NCBI GenBank assembly: GCA_022575985.1
Contig: JAKSXM010000132.1
Span: 8,432,001-8,496,000, forward strand
Origin: Anagrus nilaparvatae
Lineage: Eukaryota; Arthropoda; Insecta; Hymenoptera; Mymaridae
Direction of reading: 5' to 3'
DNA: 64,000 nucleotides
Part shown: piece after piece, positions 47,121-57,429 of the stretch
How the letters are laid out: each line of letters begins with the position of its first letter
Numbering within the stretch: the stretch's first letter is position 1
The notes under the pieces: generated by a model
What the model was told of the DNA's origin: nothing
The model's database searches: none
The model's input: the letters and a program-made list of their open reading frames with translations, nothing else
Translations under genes and position numbers: made by a program

Positions 47121-48065
47121 AAAAATTTTTTTTTGTGTCACTTTTTACCTTTTTTTGTGTCACTTTCTTTCTACCTAAGATTAGTGAAACCATTCCTATT
47201 TTACACTTCCTGATACATAATTTTTAGATACGGCTGCTCCAAAGTTGGATTTTTTCATTTTTGGATTTTAGCTGGACAGTTCAATCTGAAATAACTCAGA
47301 ACCATTCAACTTTTTATATACATATGATTGGGAAAAACTTTTATTTTTATCTGAACTACTAAAAAAAAAAAAAAATCCATTTTGACTTATTTCACTTTTT
47401 TTCTCCTCGACAGTAGCTTTCAAACATCCAGAAAATTTATTTCGCCATGATTATTTAGGATTATTAATAGGATCATCTAACATTTCTGATGCTAAATCAC
47501 CCAAGATCAGCCTAGCGTCAGAATACAAAAATAGAAAAAACTGGAAAAAAAATAAGTTAGGTTTAAAATATTTACAAAAATACTTATAAACTATTAAAAA
47601 AGACTGAAAAATACTTAAATTAACTTACCAAATATGTTTCTAAGCAAATTAGAACTTTAAAACTCCATACTGACAAAATTTGGAACCTGGAAAAAAAGTA
47701 AAACAAAGAGATTAATTCTTAAATTTTTAAAAAAAGTTGCATAAAAAAATTTTATACTTAACTGATCTCTATTTTCCTGGTGCAACTTCATCTTCTTCAT
47801 ATAAATTAGTACCAAAAAAAATAATTAACAATAATGAGGGTTTTTCAGAGAGTTGAGGGCGCTACGGAGCTAAGGTAAGTTTTAGTGGGAATTCAAAATT
47901 ATAAAAAATGACTTCCTTTATTATTTAAATATTTGATTAAAAAAACTAATTATTTTATATGAAAAAGTAATAAATACTTTTAAAAAAGTATAAAAATAAT
48001 TATTTATTATAATTTTGATTAGAGTTATTACTCGAGTGTAAGAAAAATAAAATATGAAATAATTT
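47121..48065. other. A+T-rich non-coding stretch
   Basis: No gene or repeat family was recognised. Confidence 0.4.
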
Positions 48066-48103
48066 GACCTTTTTTCGGGTAAAAAGTGATTTTATTTATT
48101 TTC

Positions 48104-48145
48104 TAATGACGTTTCGGTCTCTATTTGAGACCCTTATCAAATCTA
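48104..48145 (-). ncRNA. Degenerate hammerhead-like motif at the Penelope 3' end
   Basis: In minus orientation it reads TTGATAAGGGTCTC, a 5-base loop AAATA, GAGACC, then GAAACGTC. That is the layout CUGANGA - stem II - GAAA of a hammerhead ribozyme, with a perfect 6-bp stem (GGTCTC/GAGACC). Two core positions differ (first C is T; G of GA is A), so self-cleavage is doubtful. Hammerhead motifs are known in the terminal repeats of Penelope-like elements. Confidence 0.5.
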
Positions 48146-48725
48146 CAAAAAATTAATAAAAGTTTGAATATACATGAATTGAACATGATGTATTATTAAT
48201 TAAATGGATCTTACTTGTGATATAATTATTAATAGCATAAAAAATAGATGTATAGAGCCTAAAGTCATAAAAGTCTTAGAATCTTAAAATTCATGATTAA
48301 AAAATCTGTAAAAAAATTTGAAAAATAATTTAACCTAATGTGTTTGCAAATATTAAATTCTAATTATTACATACCATAAGTCATTATCATATTAACAATG
48401 CTTAAAAATAATAATTAAACAATAGTAAATAAATAAACAAATATATCTGATTGCAAAATATATAACAGTAATTATGTCTAAAATAAACAATACGGTTAAA
48501 ATAATAATAATTTAAATATATATTTTTTTTTTTTTTTTTTTTTTTTATTTAAAATAAAGATACATAAGGTTTGGGTACTTGCCCATTTAACTTTAAATAT
48601 ATTTTTAAAAATTAGTGGTAGTGACATCTATTGATATTTAGTTAAAGTATATGTGATGATTTTTAATCGATAAAAGAAATATGAAATAGTGACTAGGTAT
48701 GTTGTCATGGTAACGTAAAGTTGTT

Positions 48726-49571
48726 TTATGTAAACAATGAATGCATGTACTTTTTCATTCTATGAATCACAGATAAATATAGTTTAAATAGACTTTGTGA
48801 ATCTTCTTTTAGGTTGATAGGGTTTAATTATGTATTGATGTGAAGTACCTCAGAAGTATTACATTTATGATAATTGGGTTCTCTGTCTAAAATGGAAAAA
48901 TTATCCCATTTAAAATTATGTTTGTTATCAATGTAATGTTGTGTGACAACTTTTTCTTCATCTTTTTTATTGGTGCTATCTATGTTTTTGTTGTCATCAG
49001 GAACTTCTATTGTAGGATTATTCTTATTCTTATTTATACTTCTAAGAATTCTTGTACTTACAGGTGGTACTGATTTCTCTTTTTCTTTTTCTTTAGCTAA
49101 TTTAATTTCCTTTTTGATGATTCTATCAATACCAGCTTTATGTTCACCTATACGTACAGATGCTTCTCTTTTGGTTTGTCCAACATAAGTTGCATCGCAT
49201 TGCTCACAATCAATTTTGTATATCACATTAGTTATTTCACCCTTAGGAGTCCTATCTTTGGCTTTGATGACAAGATTGTTGTTATTGTTGGTGATATTAG
49301 GTATGGGAACAATGCCATATTTTTTGAGCATACCACTCATGCTATTGTAAAATCCTTCTACATGTGGAATATTAACTTTGGGTTTTTTGGCTAAAATTTG
49401 CTTGTTTATGTCATATTGAGTTTTGTTTTTAATAGCATTGGTAATCCCATACTCTAATGTGTTAACCCTTTTTTTCATATAAAAGTCAATGAATTTTGTT
49501 GGATAACTGTTGTTAATTAGAAGCTGTTTTACTATATTTAGATTCTCAGTATGGTAACATGTTTCAGACAA
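48726..49571 (-). pseudogene. Penelope-like RT end plus GIY-YIG endonuclease
   Basis: The frame is open from 49571 (TTG; an in-frame stop lies just upstream, so this is only the truncation point) to a stop at 48828. It begins CYHTENLNIVKQLLINNSYP, as in the RT-endonuclease linker of this family. It continues through GFYNSMSGMLKKYGIVPIPN to the endonuclease: VIYKIDCEQCDATYVGQTKR, then SVRIGEHKAG, HYIDNKHNFKWDNFSILDRE and SEVLHINT. The Y-x-G (TYVGQT) core, the CxxC pair before it and the following Arg/His/Lys belong to the Penelope-type GIY-YIG domain, which nicks DNA for integration. Beyond the stop the same frame continues LNPINLKEDSQSLFKLYLSV to 48726, the usual C-terminal tail, so 48828 is a premature stop. 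A Lys/Glu-rich insert (KEIKLAKEKEKEKS) lies inside the domain. Not active alone. Confidence 0.8.
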
Positions 49572-50121
49572 TAGGATGACAATTATTTATTAAATAATAA
49601 ACAAAATTTTTTAAAATACACAGAGATTGAATATAAATGGGTACATGCATACATAGGACTGGAAGCGAGTTTTCTACTATAAATTAATTAAGATACCTTA
49701 TTTTTAATAGATTTTATAATGATTTTTTTAATTATTAATGCAGTTTTTAAACAATATAGTATTTTTCGATCGTGGCCGTAAAGTTTAGTATTTAGTGTTT
49801 GATAATATATAATATATAATAAATTATAATTGTGATAATTTATTGTTGAATGATCACTTAATTTTGAAAATGGATTTTATTTGAACTTATTTTTTTCATA
49901 ATATAATTCTAATTTTCAGTTGCCATTACTTGATTTCTCTGATTCAGTAACTCTAAATTTATGAAAAATTTTCAAAATTTTTTTATACAAATTTTCGTCT
50001 TAAGAATAAAAAATCCCTCTTATTTTTCTTTTTGGATGTGAAGCCTAATTTTTTCCATAGGAGTGCTAGTTTAAGGAAATATTTTCTTATACTTAAAAGA
50101 ATCTCAAAAAGTATTTAATTT

Positions 50122-50469
50122 AGGAGCAATCATAAAATACGTAACACTAAATTTCAAAATTTTGGATGCCCTAGAAAGAGGCCTCTACCTCTATTGTAAC
50201 ACATCGTAAAAAATAATCTGACCCATCCAACCCCTAGGATTTCGTTACGTAACATCGATAATATAAATTTTGAACCTAATTATTAAAAAAAAAAAGTAAG
50301 AAAAAATTGTTTTTGAAAATTTCTTTACTTTTATAATGAAATTCTTCATTTTATACAATCACCTTTTAATTTATAATGAAAATAATACTCCTCAAGCGTA
50401 ACAAGACCATAACAAGCTATGAGACCCCTGCTACCACAAATTCGTGTTACGTATTTTATGAATGGCCCT
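50122..50469. mobile_element. MITE with CATAAAATACGTAACAC ends
   Basis: The left end GCAATCATAAAATACGTAAC faces the right end GTTACGTATTTTATGAATGG; about 20 bases match. The element is about 348 bp and otherwise A/T-rich. The terminal word (GGGCCATTCATAAAATACGT from the right) resembles a miniature-element type common in insects. No target duplication is certain. Confidence 0.7.
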
Positions 50470-50947
50470 GATGAGGACATAATGATAACATTGCATTCAA
50501 CAGTTTAAAAAAAAGTTTCACCAAAAAGTTTACCTGTCCAAAAATATTTTAAGTTTACGAGCTTTTAGTCAATTACTGAAAGCTTAGTTTCTTTTAGTTG
50601 TCATTTAGTTGTAATTACTTACACGACAACTTGGCAGTCTGCTAAATGATTTACAAAACGATAAATCATTGTAAAAAATATTAAGATCTGCTATGATGGA
50701 GATTTTCGGATCACTTTTGTTTGTATTTTATTTTTTTTTTTAAATGTGCTATTTCATGGGAACGAATTTTTTAGCTAAACATTCATTCACATTTAAATTC
50801 AGTATAATTGTAATTCAGATTTTTTAAACTTATATAATTTTGCAAATAACAAAAATAAGCAAATATTCAAATTTTTATTCCGAAATCCCCACTTAATTCA
50901 AAAAATTGTACAATATTAATGGAAAAACATTTTAAATATACGCGGTT

Positions 50948-51247
50948 ATTCAGAGCGGGACGTAAATTTGTATCATTGCACTATAAGAAGCATACGCATA
51001 TTTTTATCGCCATCCTAAACTCCTATGCTTTTAACATTTAGTCGGTAAGGCAGAGTCCATTTTGAAAAAGGTCGCCATTCCATTTCTAATAAAATTTGTG
51101 GCTTCATATTGATTCATTCTTAATAATCTAAAATATTTTTTTTGTTTTTTCTACAGCTTAAAAAAAAAGACGGCATTTAAGAAATTTTTACCGACATATT
51201 TGGGTTTAGGGTAGCCTTAAGTGCAAATTTACGTCCCTTTCTGAATG
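50948..51247. mobile_element. MITE in the left arm of the inverted duplication
   Basis: ATTCAGAGCGGGACGTAAAT at 50948 faces TTTACGTCCCTTTCTGAAT near 51247. It is about 300 bp and has the same structure as the copy in the opposite arm at 54336-54633, so it was there before the duplication. Confidence 0.65.
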
Positions 51248-51839
51248 TATATTGCTATACTAGCATAGTTGAGAGGGGGGCTCCTCCCTCCCTGGTCTGT
51301 TCCCAGTGTTCCATAAAAAAACATTTTCTTTTCTATTCGAGAAAAGTTATTACATAATCTTGAATTTATTTCCCGAATTTGCAATTACTATTTTTTTATA
51401 ATTAGATAACGAGGGATTCCTGTATTTGGCACGAATTTTTTTAATCTATTATTTCAATGTAAAAAAAAAGAAATTATAAAATATAAAAACAAATTTTAAT
51501 AGCTGAATATAAATTAGCTATTATTTAAAATTATATATGGCTAGTACTTTCGAAACAATTTTCTTTTAAGAGTTATCAATCAAATTACATTTTGTTACTT
51601 TTTAAATAAATTTGGATGTTTCATTATCAGTTTTAAGGAATAGCAAATTAGATTCAGGAATTTATTTATTATACATAATAACGTTAATTCCACGAGGCTC
51701 TATGCAAACATAACTATCAACAAAAATTAAATGTTTTATCATTAAAATAACATATAAAAAACTTATAACTGGTTTGCGTAAACACAATCAAAATTCATGA
51801 GTGATAACCCGGGTTATTCCGAGAAATTGATTTAACAAA

Positions 51840-52288
51840 GAGAGTGCAATACATTTGGAACACCAAATTACACAAAATGGTTATGGATGAGTTTATTATG
51901 TTAAAAAAACATGTCGACTACCCTCCGTTCATTCTAAAGGGCCTTCTGGACCTAGAAACGCAGGACTCAATGTTATGAAATAGGGTTTTTCGGTAATTTT
52001 CAATGAAACATTAAAGCCTCACAAGTTAACAAAAACTCTTCTGGTTGGTCTCATTTTTTTGATGTAAGTATCATCTTTCAAACACCGTAAACCGCAATTT
52101 TTATCATGAATTCTCTCATCAATATAGCCAATTAACCGAATGGTCATTTTTGGTTAAAAATGACCAATTTTTAAATTGCTGCCAAATTTGTAATTTTTGA
52201 CGAAAATGGGTTTTATAAATCTCAAAATATTTCCACATGCTTCAAATTTCCAAAAATTTGGTGTTCTAAATGTATTGAACTCCCCTTG
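51840..52288. mobile_element. Internally deleted copy of the long-arm family
   Basis: It starts like the reference element (GTGCAATACATTTGGAACAC) and follows its left arm through TCTTCTGGTTGGTCTCATTT to about 52245. It then jumps directly to the outer right end (TGTATTGAACTCCCCTTG, to 52288). The centre and most of the right arm are missing. It is 449 bp against 998 for the copy at 28158. Confidence 0.75.
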
Positions 52289-52301
52289 TAAATGTAATAA
52301 A

Positions 52302-52844
52302 CTTATTATTCATCAATTAATAAAAGAATTGTTTTGAATTGAAATTACCTAAATTGGACTATTACGGGAAACGTGGCCATTTTCTGGAAAATGGAGCAAG
52401 AAATTTGTGCATCTTCCTTTTGGATCCACCATGTACACACGCCTTATTGACCGCGACTGGACTAAGAAAAAATTTAGATAAATTTAGTTTTATGGAAACC
52501 TAAAGCTTGAGTGAAGTCAAGTGTTTTCCCGAAGAATTTTCAGTACATATCTTTAAATCTTCGCAGATCTTTTTTGATCTCCGGATACCACTGGAGATTC
52601 AAATAGATCTAAATAAATCTTCAGAGATCTGTGAAATGAAAAAATAAATTATAAAAATTTATAAATATCATTTAAAATCTTTAAATGAAGGTATTAAAGG
52701 ATAATTTAATTTTATGTGTTTTAAATAAGTGAAATAGGAACTGGTTAATGAATGAAAAATTTCAAAGTACTTAAATATTTATAATTTTATTAACAACATA
52801 TTATTTAAAGTATTTTACTTTTGAATTTGAACTCTTTTTTTACA
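52302..52844. other. Loop of the inverted duplication, unassigned part
   Basis: No gene was seen. Near 52555-52630 the words AGATCT, GAGATC and AAATCTTC recur several times (CTTCGCAGATCTTTTTTGAT; TCAGAGATCTGTGAA), perhaps a small decayed repeat. Confidence 0.4.
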
Positions 52845-53107
52845 TTAACTCTTTCCTGAGGAATTGCCCCCACCACAAGTCACGTGATACACGCTTTACG
52901 CAGTTTATTTTACTTTATTTATTTAATATATTGATTTATTTAAAATAAAATACTTGATAAATCATTTGTAAATAACTAATATTTTTATATTTAATGAATA
53001 AAAATAATTTTGAACGTTACTACATAGCTGTAGTACTACTCCATACACGCATACTAATGCAAGTCACACAGAGAACGATTTAGGGAGATTCCTCAGGAAA
53101 GAGTTAA
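52845..53107. mobile_element. piggyBac-like MITE with 20-bp perfect TIRs
   Basis: TTAACTCTTTCCTGAGGAAT at 52845 and its exact complement ending at 53107. Both termini are TTAA, so the TTAA target site is duplicated. It is 263 bp, has no coding capacity, and is unrelated in its TIRs to the TTAACCCATTAG family. Confidence 0.8.
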
Positions 53108-53174
53108 TAAATAATTGTAATAAAAACTATATAATAATTACGATATACTTTTTTTTTTAATTTTATTACATTTA

Positions 53175-53400
53175 CAAGGGGAGTTCAATACATTTAGAAC
53201 ACCAAATTTTTGGAAATTTGAAGCATGTGGAAATATTTTGAGATTTATAAAACCCATTTTCGTCAAAAATTACAAATTTGGCAGCAATTTAAAAATTGGT
53301 CATTTTTAACCAAAAATGACCATTCGGTTAATTGGCTATAGTGATGAAAGAATTAATGATGAAAATTGCGGTTTACGGTGTTTGAAAGATGATTACTTAG
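53175..53400. mobile_element. Truncated inverted copy of the long-arm family
   Basis: It runs inverse to 52068-52288, nearly identical over about 220 bp (GGGAGTTCAATACATTTAGA; TTGGCAGCAATTTAAAAATT), and stops abruptly near 53400. Shared sequence continues past the transposon end on the other side, showing inverted duplication. Confidence 0.75.
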
Positions 53401-54335
53401 TTTTTTTGTTGAAATTATTATATTTGAACTTAGTTTTTTCGTATATAAGTTTTTTTGCTCATTTTCGACCTGGACTCTGTGCCGGTCGTTTCTTGCTATT
53501 ATTTTAATATTTGACTTCATTTTTTTTTTATTTTTTTAAATATTCTGACTTAGAATATTTTTGAAAAGTTTAATATTTTCATTCGGACTTAGTTTTTGTC
53601 AGTTGAAATCTTAAAGTAAATGAATTGCATTTTAATATAAAAATTATATTTTACTTCGCTTATATATACAAAAGTAAATAATTTTTAAGTATTTTCAAGT
53701 AAATTTTTGAAGTGTTAAGAAAAATTAAAGTTTTGTCGCTAGTGATTTTTTGTATAAATTTAAAAATTAAAGAAAATTTAATACTCTAAAAGAAAATAAT
53801 ATTTTAAAGTTTTGTAAATCAGTGTATAACATAAAAGTTTTAAATAAACAAATTTTATAAATAAACATAAATCAGTGACTTTATTGTGTGTGTTAAGCAC
53901 CCTTAATTGAATACTTATAATAATATTGCTGCTATTTCCACTTTGAATCTTCACGTAGCAGAATTGGGATTTCATTTTAATTATATACCTAAAAAGGTAA
54001 GTTAATTTTTGTATTTATAACCCAGTAAAATAAAAGGAATCATTTCTAAGGAAATTTAAGCCCTTACTATTAGAAGGTTTACCTTCTAGGTAAAAAACTA
54101 TCAACCTTTCAAATCAACCTTTTTAGTGCATTTAGCACGTAACATGCCAAATACAGGAATCCCTCGTTATCTAATTATAAAAAAATAGTAATTGCACATC
54201 CGGGAAATAAATTCAAGATTATGTAATAACTTTTCTCGAATAGAAAATAAAATGATTTTTTATGGAACCCTGGGAACAGACCAGGGAGGGCGGAGCCCCC
54301 CTCTCAACTATGCTAGTATAGCAATATACACCGTC

Positions 54336-54633
54336 ATTCAGAGTGGGGCGTAAATTTGCACTTAAGGCTATCCTAAACCCAAATGTGTCGGTAAAAATTT
54401 CTTAAATGCCGTCTTTTTTTTAAGCTGTAGAAAAAACAAAAAAAATATTTAAGATTATTAAGAATGAATCAATATGAAGCCACAAATTTTATTAGAAATG
54501 GAATGGCGACCTTTTTCAAAATGGACTCTGCCTTACCGACTAAATGTTAAAAGCATAGGGGTTTAGGATGGCGATAAAAATATGCGTATGCTTCGTATAG
54601 TCCAATGATATAAATTTACGTCCCGCTCTGAAT
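54336..54633. mobile_element. MITE in the right arm of the inverted duplication
   Basis: ATTCAGAGTGGGGCGTAAAT at 54336 faces TTTACGTCCCGCTCTGAAT ending near 54633. It is the counterpart of 50948-51247. Confidence 0.65.
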
Positions 54634-55286
54634 AACCGTGTATATTTAAAATGTTTTTCCATTAATATTGTACAATTTTTTGAATTAAGTGGGGATTTCG
54701 GAATAAAAATTTGAATATTTGCTTATTTTTGTTATTTGCAAAATTATATAAGTTTAAAAAATCTATAAATTACAATTAAACTGAATTTAAATGTGAATGA
54801 ATGTTTAGCTAAAAAATTCGTTCCCATGAAATAGCACATTTAAAAAAAAAAATAAAATACAAAAAAGAGTGATCCGAAAATCTCCATCATTGCAGATCTT
54901 AATCTTTTTTACAAAGATTTATCGTTTTGTAAATCATTTAGTAGACTGCCAAGTTGTCGTGTATCTAAATACAAGTAAATAAAATAAAAATGCATAGTTT
55001 TACATATATTTAATTCTTGTAACATTTACTTATCGCTCTCTGTGGGGTATTTTATTCCAAGATTAGTGCAATTTTATCTTCTTTATAGCCTTTTCTTATT
55101 TCTTTAACTGCACGTAAGTATTTAAATTTGTTTTGTTGTTGATTTTTTTTTTGTCTGAACTTTACTTCTTTTTTTTATGATTAAGCTTTGTTTTCTTATA
55201 TTATTTTTTGTTAATCAAAAGGATCAGGTAAATAATATTTTAATGCTAATGTTTTTTAGCTAATGATAGAAATTTTTTAAGGTTTA

Positions 55287-55454
55287 TTAACCCATTAGCA
55301 CCTAATCTACCAATCTCGGACAGATGAATTTTGATATAAAAAAATGAATATTTTGGGCTTGAAATATCACCCAGTAGATTATGAATCCTTAATGTATATT
55401 TATTTCCAAAATATTCATCTGTTCAAGAATGATCGATCGGTTTTAATGGGTTAA
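55287..55454. mobile_element. piggyBac-like MITE (TTAA flanks), copy 2
   Basis: TTAACCCATTAGCACCTAAT at 55287; the right end read inward is TTAACCCATTAAAACCGATC (to 55454). Same family as 19919-20093: similar length (168 against 175), TTAA on both sides, and a similar middle (AATATTTTGGGCTTGAAAT). Confidence 0.75.
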
Positions 55455-55536
55455 AAAAATATTTTGGTATCCAATTTTTTATATTTTTAATTTCATCTAG
55501 TGCAGAAGGGGGAGGTTTTTGTCACTTTTGTAAGGG

Positions 55537-56315
55537 GCCACGAGCCAATATATTTTGCTCCACAGGTGTATATAACCCTTTCATACCTGAATTTTTTTAT
55601 TAGCCCGAAATTATCCAAAAAATGCCTAAAAATATTATTCTTTACAAAAACATGCAATTTCACACATAAAAATTAAAATTTTTTTTTCTAATTATTGCAT
55701 TTTACGGATAAATGAAAAAAAATTTAAAAAAATAATTGGCACCATTGTGTATCCAGGAAAATTTCAGATTGTGATAAAGTACTTAAAAGTTATTTTAACC
55801 CTAGAAATATTAAAAAATATGTTGCCACCTGATGTGCATTACAATGTACATTGAAGGGGTTAAAGTCTATAAAAAGTTGATGAAAAAAATATTGCATTCA
55901 TTTGAAGGAGAATTTCATTTCTTTTAACCTGAATACAAAGTTATTCAACATTAGTTTATTTAAATTATAAACATAACTTTAAAAGTTTCCGAAAACTGAA
56001 CTTAAAAATGTATTGGTTAAAAAACTTTGGTTATCTTTTTATTCAAAAACTTATAACCGCAAATTGTATTTAACTAAATTTTTTTATGCATTAATTAAAA
56101 AAATGTTTTGAACCAATAGCGTTCAATTTTGCATGTTATTAGTATATATATCTGTATATGACCGATTCCACCTAAACTGGGTCCAAGTTGAACTAAATGA
56201 ACGCAGAAGTCGGCCTAACTACTTTTTTCTAAAAGTACAACTAAAAATAAAATTTCATCCTCCAATGTAATTAGGGCCCTGTCAGGATGGAACTCCTCAT
56301 ATATTGGCTCGTGGC
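55537..56315. mobile_element. Possible element with 17-bp TIRs (GCCACGAGCCAATATAT)
   Basis: GCCACGAGCCAATATAT at 55537-55553 is the exact complement of ATATATTGGCTCGTGGC at 56299-56315. The 779-bp interior shows no ORF. A perfect 17-base match with several G and C is unlikely by chance in this background. No target duplication was identified. Confidence 0.6.
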
Positions 56316-56399
56316 TTGCGAATAAACTTTGGGGATTTTAAAATATTATAAAAATAATAAATGGTTAAAAAGTTTTAAAATGCTTTCGGTAAAACTATA

Positions 56400-56616
56400 A
56401 TTATTAAATATAATATTTTTTTTTTCTAAACTTATAGCACACGCATATGAGACCCAATAGAATTGTACCCTGATCCGAGTAAGGTGAACCAGGCAATGAT
56501 GCTGAAAGACCTCTATATAACATCCGTGTATTGCGACGCATTCACAAAATAATAAACGCAATTGAATTTTTTTATTCTGCAGCGTTTCACTCAATGTATT
56601 TGAGCATCTTCAGGCT
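56400..56616 (-). mobile_element. 3' remnant of a second Penelope-like element with a hammerhead core
   Basis: In minus orientation, 56613 downward reads CTGAAGATGCTCAAATACA and then TTGAGTGAAACGCTGCAG. That fits the hammerhead core CUGANGA, a stem II (CTCAA/TTGAG) and GAAA, better than the copy at 48104. The flanking CAGC/GCTG can pair. The 180 bases that follow have no coding match; the 82-codon frame here (56346-56594) is treated as untranslated tail. No polyprotein is attached, so this is a solo end. Confidence 0.5.
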
Positions 56617-56729
56617 GTTAAAAAAAAGAAAAATATAGCGCTATACCATCCCGAGCCTTTACTAAATATCTAACAATTTCATTTCAAAATGCATCTTTTC
56701 AGCTAAAGAATTAAAAAATAAATTATATA

Positions 56730-57047
56730 CACTGAAAAAAAAATCCGCTTGCGGCAAGCGGACAATCCGCTTACGGCAAGCGGAATTTTTTTTTCTTTGC
56801 AAACAATTGCAAATGACTTGAAACGTAAAGAAAATTAAAAAAAAACATTTTTTCTTTTCTTTTTCCAAAATTTTCTCAAATCTCGTCATACCGAAATACG
56901 CATACCCCAAGTAAGCGGGAAAAAATTTTTTTTTTAATTTTCTTTACGTTTCAAGTCATTTGCAATCGTTTGACGAGAAAAAAAATTCCGCTTGCTACAA
57001 GCGGAATTCCGCTTGCGGTAAGCGGAAATCGGATTTTTTTTTCAGTG
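56730..57047. mobile_element. MITE with CACTGAAAAAAAAATCCG ends and AAGCGGA palindromes (TA flanks)
   Basis: CACTGAAAAAAAAATCCG at 56730 faces CGGATTTTTTTTTCAGTG ending at 57047, with TA on both sides. Inside each end are repeated TCCGCTTGCGGCAAGCGGA palindromes, then an inner inverse pair (AAATGACTTGAAACGTAAAG against CTTTACGTTTCAAGTCATTT). It is 318 bp. Fragments of the same family are at 15755-15815 and 61515-61740. Confidence 0.85.
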
Positions 57048-57093
57048 TAACTAAAACTATTATAAAATGAAACTTAGGTATAGTATATTAACG

Positions 57094-57226
57094 CACAGGC
57101 GTGGATCCAAGGTAGTCAAGTCAGCATGTTAAATTTTATTATGATTATTTTAGGGTACTAATTTTTATGTATCTTATTGGCTATGCCCCCCCCCCCCAAG
57201 CCTAAGGTCTGGATCCGCCCCCCCTG
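57094..57226. mobile_element. hAT-like MITE, 133 bp
   Basis: The left end CACAGGCGTGGATCCA and the right end read inward CAGGGGGGGCGGATCCA are imperfect complements. ATTAACG directly repeats at 57087-57093 and 57227-57233 (7 bases; the eighth differs). TIRs of the CAGGGGCGGATCCA type with about 8-bp duplications are typical of insect hAT elements. A C run (about 57187-57197) lies inside. Confidence 0.7.
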
Positions 57227-57239
57227 ATTAACGGCTCAT

Positions 57240-57420
57240 ATTCAGAAAAGTAAAGAATGGCCCAAATTGTACATAAATTACGATTCGGGGCATTCTTTAA
57301 TTGTAAAAAAGGGCTATGTACAATTTTTCTATGTGTAAGTGTCGAGAAAACAGAAAAAACAGCCGGGACATATATGCTTTCGGGCCTGAAAAATTTTTCG
57401 GTGACCAAAAAAAATTGTTT
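57240..57420. repeat. Dispersed repeat, copy A
   Basis: GTAAAGAATGGCCCAAATTG at about 57249 continues through GGGGCATTC and GTGTCGAGAAAAC. The same words in the same order occur in reverse complement at 60420-60620. The region is G+C-richer than its neighbours. Open frames here are short and not protein-like. Confidence 0.6.
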
Positions 57421-57429
57421 TGCATACCT

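Larger units (their letters stand above)
48070..49620 (-). mobile_element. 5'-truncated Penelope-like element
   Basis: It carries the C-terminal part of a Penelope-like polyprotein (GIY-YIG endonuclease) on the minus strand. Downstream is a 3' region that includes a long homopolymer (T on the plus strand, about 48525-48546) and a terminal motif at 48104-48145. Most of the reverse transcriptase is missing, which fits 5' truncation. The left end near 48070 is set by the terminal motif; the right end near 49620 is where coding similarity stops. No target duplication was identified. Confidence 0.75.
50621..54962. repeat. 4.3-kb nested inverted duplication
   Basis: The outer arms, 50621-51431 and 54144-54962 (about 811 and 819 bp), match closely in inverse orientation from ACACGACAACTTGGCAGTCT to AGGGATTCCTGTATTTGGCA. 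A second, inner pair (about 52068-52301 and 53162-53396) also matches in inverse orientation, including about 13 bp outside the transposon end (TTTATTACATTTA), so it is a duplication of a locus rather than two separate insertions. The segments between outer and inner arms (51432-52067 and 53397-54143) do not match. The loop (52302-53161) holds a separate MITE. No gene was seen. Confidence 0.8.

Noticed and set aside
46965..47213. 82-codon frame with several cysteines
   Set aside because: It lies in a G+C-rich dispersed repeat and turns into low-complexity Phe/Ser sequence; no protein family.
48943..49394. Plus-strand frames opposite the Penelope-like gene
   Set aside because: Antisense shadows; the minus strand has the GIY-YIG motifs.
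56662..56910. 82-codon minus frame
   Set aside because: It lies across the TIR and palindromes of the MITE at 56730-57047.
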